Assembly (NCBI GenBank): GCA_013298415.1
Contig: JAAFHN010000226.1
Span: 1 to 5,252 of the forward strand
DNA length: 5,252 nt
Reading direction: 5' to 3'
Source of the DNA: Comamonadaceae bacterium
GTDB taxonomy: Bacteria > Pseudomonadota > Gammaproteobacteria > Burkholderiales > Burkholderiaceae_C
Below are positions 1 through 4,764 of this stretch, piece after piece. Position 1 is the first letter of the stretch, and every line of letters begins with the position of its first letter. The position numbers and the translations under genes were made by a program. Under the pieces are notes generated by a model. The model made no database searches. It was not told the DNA's origin and worked only from the letters and a program-made list of their open reading frames with translations.

Positions 1-284
1 TCAGCCCAGAGCTGAGCGATTTAACGATCTACGTGATCGATGTGGCTGCTGGCGAAAAAATCCCCCGCAAAGGCGGCCCCGGCATCACCAAAAGCGATCT
101 GTTTGTGATCAACAAAACCGATCTCGCCCCCTACGTGGGCGCAAACCTTGACGTGATGGAAGCCGACACCAAGCGCATGCGACCCAGCGACAAGCGGCCC
201 TACGTGATGACGAATTTGAAAACGCAAAGCGGCGTGGCCGAGGTCGTGAAGTTCATCGAGCAGCGCGGGATGCTCACGGCTTAG
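1..284 (+). CDS. ureG: Urease accessory GTPase UreG, C-terminal part (5' end outside window)
   Basis: UreG is a cytoplasmic SIMIBI-class GTPase that works with UreD/UreF (UreH) and UreE to deliver nickel into the urease active site. The visible frame (first full codon at 3, TAG stop at 282-284) gives 93 residues, a little under half of the usual length of about 205-215. It begins in the conserved stretch SPELSDLTIYVIDVAAG, followed by KIPRKGGPGITKSDL and the guanine-specificity motif NKTD (bases 111-122), then LAPYVGA. This combination is diagnostic for UreG. The P-loop and the Cys-Pro-His metal motif lie upstream of the window. No further gene follows on this strand before the convergent kinase gene, so ureG probably ends a urease operon. 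The reading frame is intact to its stop. The family assignment is very sure; the operon statement is inference. Confidence 0.97.
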   Translation, partial: SPELSDLTIYVIDVAAGEKIPRKGGPGITKSDLFVINKTDLAPYVGANLDVMEADTKRMRPSDKRPYVMTNLKTQSGVAEVVKFIEQRGMLTA

Positions 285-338
285 GAAAGGCCAGCAAGTC
301 TCGCAGCCTCGCACCTGCGCCCTGTCTGGGCACGCTTG

Positions 339-356
339 CACTAGTGTCATGACACT
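339..356. repeat. Overlapping perfect palindromes between ureG and the kinase gene
   Basis: AGTGTCATGACACT (343-356) is a perfect 14-bp palindrome. It overlaps the 8-bp palindrome CACTAGTG at 339-346, so the CACT/AGTG unit occurs three times in 18 bases. It lies in the 88-base gap between two converging genes, 16 bases beyond the kinase stop. As RNA it could fold as a 5-bp stem with a CATG loop on either strand, but no T-run follows on either side. It is therefore not a canonical intrinsic terminator. It could be a weak bidirectional terminator or a protein-binding site. The rest of 285-372 shows only a short GCCC/GGGC pairing near 319-332. Confidence 0.5.
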
Positions 357-372
357 CGCCTGCTTTGCGTTA

Positions 373-1725
373 TCAGGAATTGGCAACAGGCAAGACGAGA
401 CACACGGTGAAACCACCGCTCACGCGCCCAGCTTCGGCGGGTGGCAATTGCCCGTTCAAAGCCCTAGCTCGGCTGAAGTAGTGAACCCGTCCGCGATGTA
501 GCGCAGCCACTCGCTCCACAATCGCCAGGCCCAAGCCCGCGCCGGGGTGTCCGGCGCGGGCTTCATCCAGTCGCTGAAACGGCTCGCGAACGCGCGCCAA
601 TTCGGCAGCGGGTACGCCTGGCCCGCAGTCCACCACCAAAATTTCAACTTCGTCTCGGACCACCCGTGTTTCAATGCTCAGCGGGCCCGGCGCGTACCGT
701 TGCGCGTTTTGGACCAGGTTGTCCAACGCGCGGCGCAGGGCGACAGGACTGATCCAGGCTTGACAGTCGGCATCCAAGCGCACGCTCATCTCTTTGACAT
801 CGCCAGCATGGCCTCGAAACCACTGCCGAACGAAGTCGTCGACATGCAGCCGTTGCAAGGTTTCGCCGCCGCCCAGGCGCGCAAAGTCGATGAACTGGCC
901 AACAATGGCATCGATGGAGGCGACCTGACGCTCCATCCCCGCGATCAGGTCCTCTTCGCCGGCCCGGGGGTTGATCATCGCCAGGCCCAAACTGATTTTG
1001 GTCAACGGCGTTCTCACATCATGAGAAACGCCAGCGAGCATCACCTCGCGCTCTTTTTCGTGCTGACTCAGCCTATGAGACATGTGCTGGAAGCCTTCGA
1101 CCAAGGATGCAATCTCGGTCGGCGCGCGCTCGGGAAGCCCGTGTGGGGGCTGACCCTCACCCACTTGCTTCGTCGCCGCGACGAGCTGACGCAGTGGACG
1201 ATTGATGCGGCGCTGAATCAGCACGGCGCCAGCGAGCGCCAGCATAAACGTCGCTGACATGATGCCTAGGGCCGCGCCGCCAACCCCCAGCACCAGGCCG
1301 GTCACGTCCAATCCAAGCCAGTAGCTTTGCCCTTCGATCGCTGTCTTGAACCACATTCGAGGCGGTGGGCCGACCGTCCACACCACCTCCCTTCGCTTGG
1401 CCACGCCCCCGATGGAGAGCCGCAGCAACGGGTCGCCAAACAGTTTGCCCTCATCCTCAACGGTGCCCCCTACCCGCACCACCATGTCGCCAAGCAGGTT
1501 CAACTGCGCGATGTAGGCATGGCGTGCCTCGGTCGGCATGAGTCGAAGGGCTTGAGTGACGGCATCCACGTGGGCGTTCGTTGTTCGCACCACGGCCTGC
1601 AATCGAGGTTTCTGCACCACCTGCACGAAAAGAAGCAGCGCAATCAGCTGCGCAGCGATGATCAAACCCGCCATCAGCAGCAAGTTTTGCCCTAAGAGCG
1701 ACTTCGGCCCCAGTTTGAACTTCAC
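373..1725 (-). CDS. envZ: EnvZ-type membrane sensor histidine kinase
   Basis: This is an inner-membrane sensor kinase that autophosphorylates a histidine and passes the phosphate to the OmpR-type regulator encoded just upstream. With a GTG start at 1725 it has 450 residues, matching the EnvZ length. TM1 is about residues 15-38, then a periplasmic loop of about 100 residues containing an EnvZ-like VVW...MWFK stretch. TM2 is about 141-171 and a HAMP linker (RRINRPLRQLV) about 172-225. The H-box AGVSHDVRTPLTKI carries phospho-acceptor His235. The N-box is DNLVQNAQRYAP (335-346), G1 is DCGPGVP (from Asp366), then F-box EPFQRLDEAR and G2 GAGLGLAIV (from Gly395). All catalytic motifs are present, so it should be active. 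An in-frame GTG at 1764 would add 13 residues, but 1725 gives the coupling overlap GTGA with the regulator stop and the typical N-terminus VKFKLGPKSLL. The C-terminal hairpin appears longer than in E. coli EnvZ. The input signal cannot be read from sequence; orthology to E. coli EnvZ is likely but not proven. Confidence 0.93.
   Translation of the reverse strand: MKFKLGPKSLLGQNLLLMAGLIIAAQLIALLLFVQVVQKPRLQAVVRTTNAHVDAVTQALRLMPTEARHAYIAQLNLLGDMVVRVGGTVEDEGKLFGDPLLRLSIGGVAKRREVVWTVGPPPRMWFKTAIEGQSYWLGLDVTGLVLGVGGAALGIMSATFMLALAGAVLIQRRINRPLRQLVAATKQVGEGQPPHGLPERAPTEIASLVEGFQHMSHRLSQHEKEREVMLAGVSHDVRTPLTKISLGLAMINPRAGEEDLIAGMERQVASIDAIVGQFIDFARLGGGETLQRLHVDDFVRQWFRGHAGDVKEMSVRLDADCQAWISPVALRRALDNLVQNAQRYAPGPLSIETRVVRDEVEILVVDCGPGVPAAELARVREPFQRLDEARAGHPGAGLGLAIVERVAALHRGRVHYFSRARALNGQLPPAEAGRVSGGFTVCLVLPVANS
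1722..1725 (-). promoter_or_regulatory. GTGA stop/start overlap coupling regulator and kinase translation
   Basis: On the minus strand the bases are GTGA. GTG (1725-1723) is the chosen kinase start and TGA (1724-1722) is the regulator stop. No clear Shine-Dalgarno sequence precedes the GTG, so kinase translation probably depends on ribosomes finishing the regulator. This overlap decides the kinase start over the in-frame GTG at 1764. Confidence 0.7.
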
Positions 1726-2474
1726 GGCTGTGGACAGGGATTGAACTGGTAGCCGATGCCCCACACCGTTTGGATGTGCACCGGCTGAGTGTGATCCTCT
1801 TCAATCAAACGGCGCAGGCGCATCACCTGGACGTCCACACTGCGCTCGGTGAGCCCGTGCTGCCGACCTTTTGCCAAATCGATCAAGCGATCTCGGCCCA
1901 GCGCTCGACCTGGGTGTGTGGCAAAAACTTTGAGCAACGCAAATTCTGCCGTGGAGAGCGTCACAACTTTGTTGCCGCTGACGACACGTCGATTCGGGAA
2001 ATCGATCTCGTAGACACCGAAGCGCGTGCACGCAGCCTCTTGCAGCGCAACGGGATGCGCCATTCGACTTCGTCGCACCATGGCGTTCAGCCGCGATGCC
2101 AATTCACGTGGGGCGAAGGGCTTGGGCAAGTAGTCGTCTGCCCCCATTTCGAGGCCCAAAATGCGATCCACCGTTTCTCCCCTTGCGGTCAGCATCAGGA
2201 TCGGAATCGTTTCACCCTGGGCCCGCAGGCGCCTGCACACGCTCAGGCCGTCTTCGCCAGGCATCATCACATCCAAAACCAGCACATCAAAGGTTTCACG
2301 CGCCAGCATGCGATCTAAGCTGGGACTGTCCGCTGCTGAGCGCGCAAGGAAGCCAATGCCACTCAAGTAGCGCTCAAGCATCGCGCGCATCTCGGCATCG
2401 TCGTCAAGCAGGATGATTTTGGGAGGCAGATCGACGGCGGCGGCCATGGCAAACGGCGAAAAGGGATGTTCCAT
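1722..2474 (-). CDS. ompR: OmpR-type DNA-binding response regulator
   Basis: This cytoplasmic transcription factor is activated by phosphorylation from the downstream EnvZ-type kinase. With the ATG at 2474 it has 250 residues. The receiver domain (about residues 18-132) has KIILLDDD with acidic-pocket Asp24/Asp25, phospho-acceptor Asp68 in VLDVMMPGEDG, switch Thr96 in LTARGE and Lys118 in PKPF. The winged-helix domain (about 155-248) has STAEFALL, recognition-helix region TERSVDVQVMRLRRLIEED and wing QTVWGIGYQF. These closely follow E. coli OmpR (MLPGEDGLSICRRLR, GADDYIPKPFNPREL, QTVWGLGYVF). The start is uncertain: ATGs at 2534, 2474 and 2447 are all in frame and none has a good ribosome site. 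The 2534 start would put coding sequence over the candidate operator and leave 8 bases to the other divergent upstream ATG, so I reject it. 2447 is a real alternative (241 residues). It forms an operon with the kinase by GTGA overlap. Family is certain; the target genes are not known from this window. Confidence 0.93.
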   Translation of the reverse strand: MEHPFSPFAMAAAVDLPPKIILLDDDAEMRAMLERYLSGIGFLARSAADSPSLDRMLARETFDVLVLDVMMPGEDGLSVCRRLRAQGETIPILMLTARGETVDRILGLEMGADDYLPKPFAPRELASRLNAMVRRSRMAHPVALQEAACTRFGVYEIDFPNRRVVSGNKVVTLSTAEFALLKVFATHPGRALGRDRLIDLAKGRQHGLTERSVDVQVMRLRRLIEEDHTQPVHIQTVWGIGYQFNPCPQP

Positions 2475-2653
2475 GCTAGCACCGCCGTGCACGCTCGCGC
2501 CCTCAGCGCTTTCGCACTCTGGCGGATAAATCATGACAAACCATGACCGCGACGAGCCCCGTCATCGCTGGTCACAACTGCGCCGTGAAACCGAGCGCGC
2601 GGCGAACAAAAGCCCATAAATTCGGCGCTTCGAAGATCAACCTCGCCCACGCC
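2475..2653. promoter_or_regulatory. Divergent control region between ompR-like and binding-protein genes
   Basis: This 179-base stretch lies between the preferred divergent starts at 2474 (minus) and 2654 (plus), so it should hold promoters for both transcripts. It contains the tandem repeat at 2528-2547 and short AT-richer patches (GGATAAATC near 2524-2532, CCATAAATTC near 2614-2623) that could be -10 regions. I found no matching -35 at normal spacing for either. Weak -35 boxes are common at promoters activated by OmpR-family regulators, so this is compatible with activator control but does not show it. Both strands can be read through open frames here, which is why longer N-termini are possible on paper. 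Confidence 0.55.
2528..2547. promoter_or_regulatory. Tandem 10-bp direct repeat, candidate OmpR-family operator
   Basis: AAATCATGAC (2528-2537) is followed immediately by AAACCATGAC (2538-2547), identical at 9 of 10 positions. OmpR-family regulators bind as head-to-tail dimers to two half-sites spaced by about one helical turn (10-11 bp), and this is that geometry. It sits near the middle of the gap between the regulator gene and the divergent binding-protein gene. The CATGAC cores also create the upstream ATGs on both strands (2534 minus, 2543 plus), which explains those start codons as by-products of the repeat. That this regulator binds here is inference. Confidence 0.5.
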
Positions 2654-3691
2654 ATGCCTACTCCCACATTGCCCCCAACCCGCCTGCTGCGTCTGAGCCT
2701 GCGCAGCTGGGCAGCCGTAGTCGGCTCCACCATCGCTTGTTTGACACTCCTGGTGAAGCCGCACGCGGCCCACGCCGCTCCATGCGCCCAACGCGGCGAT
2801 CTGGACGCAGCCTATTGCGACGCCGATCGAAATCTGGTGGCCGACGCTCCTCGTTCCTTCGTCAACCCTCAAAAGATCGTCCTCGGCATGGTGTCTGTGG
2901 AGGATGCAATGACAGCTCGCCGGACTTACGCGCCGCTACTGGATCATCTGGCCGCTTGCTTAAAGCGCGATGTGGAGATGTACCCGCCAATCCGAGAGGG
3001 AGCCGTGCTGCAGGCCCAGCGGGACGGCATCGTGCACATCGGTCAGTATGCGACTGGTGGCGTGATGTACGCGGTGAATTTTGCGGGCGCCATCCCATTC
3101 GCTGGAAAAGGCAAGGAGCGGATCGGCCGGGCCGACAACTACACCCTCAGGCTCTTGGTGCGTGCCGATTCAGCCGCAAAAGTGCCAACAGATTTGATCG
3201 GTAAGCGCTTGGTTCACACCACCCAAAGCTCCAATTCTGGCAACTTGGCACCACGCGCGCTGTTCCCAGAAATTGGCCTCCAACCGGATGTGAACTACAA
3301 GGTCGAGTTTTCGGGCAGCCATGAAAAATCGATCATGGGCGTGCGTCAAGGTCTCTTTGACGGCGCTGCGATTGCGTCGGATGTGCTGGCGCGGCTCGTC
3401 GCAAAGGGTGAGGTCAAGGAGTCAGACTTCCGTGTGCTGTACGAGAGTGAACCGTTTCCCACCGACGCTTTCGCGTTTTCGCACAACTTGGACCCCAAAC
3501 TGCAAAGCGAAATCCGCCGCTGCTTCAGCGTGATGCGCTTTCCCGAATTGATGAGCCGACAACTCGAGGGCAACAATCGCTTCTTTCCGCTGAACTACCA
3601 AAAGGACTGGCAGGTCGTGCGCCTGATCGCGAAATCCTCCGGTAATCCACCAAATCGCGCCGCCTACGAGAAGATTTTGGCAACCAAATAG
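2654..3691 (+). CDS. Exported PhnD-like substrate-binding protein (phosphate/phosphite/phosphonate family)
   Basis: This is a periplasmic solute-binding protein of 345 residues. The N-terminus has Arg residues at 10, 13 and 17, a hydrophobic core about 18-34 and a likely signal peptidase I site after residue 41 (AHA|AP). The mature protein opens with a Cys/Asp-rich segment (44-66) containing DADRNLVAD, then the PhnD-like fold starts at KIVLGMVSVEDAM, an early strand with the first conserved segment. HIGQYATGG (about 128-136) and TTQSSNSGNLAPRALF (189-204, similar to the Ser/Gly ligand loop of PhnD) support the family, as does the ASDVLARL region after VRQGLFDGAAI. The start at 2654 is chosen because it directly precedes the signal peptide. 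An ATG at 2543 would add 37 residues ahead of the signal and arises from the 2528-2547 repeat. No ribosome site is clear. No permease or ATPase gene is adjacent, and the gene is divergent from a two-component pair, so a sensing role is as plausible as transport. The true ligand is unknown; mature cysteines are 44, 55, 102 and 290. Confidence 0.88.
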   Translation: MPTPTLPPTRLLRLSLRSWAAVVGSTIACLTLLVKPHAAHAAPCAQRGDLDAAYCDADRNLVADAPRSFVNPQKIVLGMVSVEDAMTARRTYAPLLDHLAACLKRDVEMYPPIREGAVLQAQRDGIVHIGQYATGGVMYAVNFAGAIPFAGKGKERIGRADNYTLRLLVRADSAAKVPTDLIGKRLVHTTQSSNSGNLAPRALFPEIGLQPDVNYKVEFSGSHEKSIMGVRQGLFDGAAIASDVLARLVAKGEVKESDFRVLYESEPFPTDAFAFSHNLDPKLQSEIRRCFSVMRFPELMSRQLEGNNRFFPLNYQKDWQVVRLIAKSSGNPPNRAAYEKILATK

Positions 3692-3771
3692 TCACAGGCC
3701 TGCCGCGCCGTCACTGCCGCGTACCGCAGCGAGCCGGACGCCGTGCACCACCGGCAGCAGCAAAAAGGCAG
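3692..3771. other. Convergent gap with no convincing terminator
   Basis: This is the 80 bases between two stop codons facing each other (TAG at 3689-3691 plus, TAG at 3774-3772 minus). It holds a direct repeat CTGCCGCG (3700-3707 and 3714-3721) and a weak inverted repeat GCCGG...CCGGC (3733-3737 and 3751-3755, 13-base loop). A run of five A at 3762-3766 reads as T5 on the minus strand, but it precedes rather than follows the hairpin for minus transcripts. Termination here would have to be Rho-dependent or rely on this weak hairpin. Confidence 0.4.
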
Positions 3772-4560
3772 CTACAGCGGCAAATCGGTGCTGAATCGAT
3801 CCAGAGCCGCAGCGCAGGCGCTGGCAAAGAGCGCATGCGCCGCGGCCACGGTGGCCAGGTTCGCAGGCTCATGCACTGTGCGCAAATAGGCTTTTCCGCG
3901 CATTACCATCACAACCAGCGGCAACTGCTTGCCTTCTTCGTTGCGCCTGTTGCACTGCACAAACTGCTGCGCCAATGCGTTTGACAGGAAGTCCATCGCG
4001 CGGCCCCGGGCATCGGCGAGCACCGCAAACTCGTCAAAAAATTCCACGCCCACTTCTGGCCAGCCAAACTCTTGGAACATGGCCAACCAGCGCATTTCTT
4101 CCGGCAAATTGGGGTCTACAGTGGTCTGCAGCGGATCGGTATAGAGCGAGTAAGCCGCCTTTTCCAGTTTGTCTTTCAGCTCACGGGTCATCACAAGCGC
4201 CACGGCGTCTTCGTTCACGCCCAGCTCGGCCCGCATGCGGATTTCGTTGCCTTTGATGTAGTCGCGCGAAGAGCGGCCGATTTCCATTCGCCAGGGTTTG
4301 CCCAGAAGCGTGCCGCCCAAGTTGGGCAAACCATTGCCCCGCTGCGAGACACTCGCCCCAACGCTCTTGGCCCAGGCTTGCAGCTCGGCGGCCTCAAGCC
4401 CTTCGGAGGCGAGCATGGCGCTTGGCTCCTGTAGCCCGCCGAATGCGGTGCTGCCCAGAGGTCGAAAGAGCGTGCTCTGGCCTGTTTGCGTGAGCGCACC
4501 ATCGGCCACGCCATCGCCCTGCCCAGAGCCGCCCAAGAGTTTTTTCAGCTTGTCAAACAT
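3772..4560 (-). CDS. Uncharacterised cytoplasmic protein, 262 residues
   Basis: I do not recognise this family. With the ATG at 4560 the product starts MFDKLKKLLGG. Next comes a Gly/Thr/Ser-rich flexible stretch (about 10-45) and a globular part from about 55. Visible features are a basic-aromatic segment KPWRMEIGRSSRDYIKGNEIRMR (roughly 88-110), a charged helix MTRELKDKLEKAAYSL (124-139), an acidic-aromatic segment WPEVGVEFFDEF (167-178) and an Ala-rich C-terminal helix (about 236-254). There is no signal peptide, membrane segment or cysteine cluster (Cys203 and Cys249 only). Coding quality is good: a long frame, codon use like its neighbours, and a plausible amphipathic N-terminus. A GTG at 4578 would add six residues; ATG is preferred, although no clear ribosome site precedes either. 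It is divergent from moeA and converges on the binding-protein gene, so position gives little functional information. Confidence 0.8.
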   Translation of the reverse strand: MFDKLKKLLGGSGQGDGVADGALTQTGQSTLFRPLGSTAFGGLQEPSAMLASEGLEAAELQAWAKSVGASVSQRGNGLPNLGGTLLGKPWRMEIGRSSRDYIKGNEIRMRAELGVNEDAVALVMTRELKDKLEKAAYSLYTDPLQTTVDPNLPEEMRWLAMFQEFGWPEVGVEFFDEFAVLADARGRAMDFLSNALAQQFVQCNRRNEEGKQLPLVVMVMRGKAYLRTVHEPANLATVAAAHALFASACAAALDRFSTDLPL

Positions 4561-4584
4561 CGTTGATTGAGATGCCACCCGTGC

Positions 4585-4604
4585 GCCCAGTGTGCTCGCT
4601 GGGC
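4585..4604. repeat. Inverted repeat GCCCAG-N8-CTGGGC
   Basis: Perfect 6-bp arms (4585-4590 and 4599-4604) are separated by 8 bases. They would form a hairpin in the 5' leader of the minus-strand unknown gene, 25 bases before its ATG. There is no T-run after it. It may affect translation or be fortuitous in GC-rich DNA. Confidence 0.4.
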
Positions 4605-4606
4605 CC

Positions 4607-4620
4607 CGCTGATTTCAGCG
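4607..4620. repeat. Inverted repeat CGCTGA-TT-TCAGCG
   Basis: Perfect 6-bp arms are separated by two bases, two bases from the previous inverted repeat. The near-palindromic form suits a dimeric regulator as well as an RNA hairpin. It lies between two divergent genes. Confidence 0.4.
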
Positions 4621-4624
4621 AAGC

Positions 4625-4647
4625 TGCACTCTTCGGGCTAAAGTGCA
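4625..4647. promoter_or_regulatory. Dyad TGCACT-N11-AGTGCA with LysR-type T-N11-A geometry
   Basis: TGCACT (4625-4630) and AGTGCA (4642-4647) are exact reverse complements flanking 11 bases, so the inner bases make T-N11-A. That is the hallmark of LysR-type regulator boxes, which typically lie between divergent genes. No LysR-type gene is visible in the window, and a 6-bp dyad of fixed spacing can occur by chance in a few kilobases. It is a weak candidate. Confidence 0.3.
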
Positions 4648-4698
4648 TGCATTACACCACCAGAGAGTTTTCCCCTTGATTTCAGTTCCTTTGCTGCG

Positions 4699-4714
4699 CG
4701 CGCCTGCAGGCGCG
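4699..4714. repeat. 16-bp perfect palindrome upstream of moeA
   Basis: CGCGCCTGCAGGCGCG is a perfect 16-bp palindrome 50 bases before the moeA start. In RNA it folds as a six-base-pair GC stem with a TGCA tetraloop, which would be very stable. No T-run follows within the next bases, so an intrinsic terminator is unlikely. An operator or a leader hairpin affecting moeA translation are alternatives. Confidence 0.5.
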
Positions 4715-4764
4715 GCTGATTGCGCCGTGACGCTTCAGGCAGGCAGCGCGCTCGAAAGCCGCCC

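Larger units (their letters stand above)
4561..4764. promoter_or_regulatory. Divergent intergenic region upstream of moeA, rich in inverted repeats
   Basis: This 204-base region must hold the promoters of moeA (plus) and the unknown gene (minus). It contains inverted repeats at 4585-4604, 4607-4620 and 4625-4647 and a palindrome at 4699-4714. I could not find a -35/-10 pair at good spacing on either strand; the CTAAAG at 4638-4643 and TAATGC (minus, near 4648-4653) are only weak -10 candidates. No recognisable molybdenum-cofactor riboswitch is evident by eye, though its fold cannot be excluded without structure prediction. Confidence 0.45.

Noticed and set aside
547..1257. Long open frame on the plus strand, antisense to the kinase gene (236 residues)
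   Set aside because: It lies entirely over well-supported kinase coding sequence, the product has no recognisable motif, and long antisense frames are common in GC-rich codon usage.
1770..2318. Long open frame on the plus strand, antisense to the response regulator (182 residues)
   Set aside because: Every receiver and winged-helix motif is on the other strand; the composition (many His, Gln, Arg) is typical of a shadow frame.
2475..2534. 20-residue N-terminal extension of the regulator from the ATG at 2534
   Set aside because: OmpR-type regulators begin shortly before the first receiver strand. The extension has no family similarity and would run over the candidate operator.
2543..2653. 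37-residue N-terminal extension of the binding protein from the ATG at 2543
   Set aside because: It would place 37 polar residues ahead of a clear signal peptide, and its ATG is part of the tandem CATGAC repeat. The start at 2654 fits export.
2764..2787. Possible lipoprotein anchoring of the binding protein at Cys44 (or Cys29)
   Set aside because: The residues before Cys44 (HAAP) and Cys29 (TIA) do not match a lipobox with Leu/Val/Ile at -3. The AHA|AP site fits signal peptidase I better.
3733..3755. GCCGG...CCGGC inverted repeat as a terminator for the converging genes
   Set aside because: The stem is five pairs with a 13-base loop, and no T-run follows in either direction; it is noted only as a weak structure.
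4647..4679. Possible leader peptide MHYTTREFSP followed by the palindrome at 4699-4714
   Set aside because: Only ten codons, no ribosome site, no run of regulatory codons, and no T-run after the hairpin, so attenuation is not supported.
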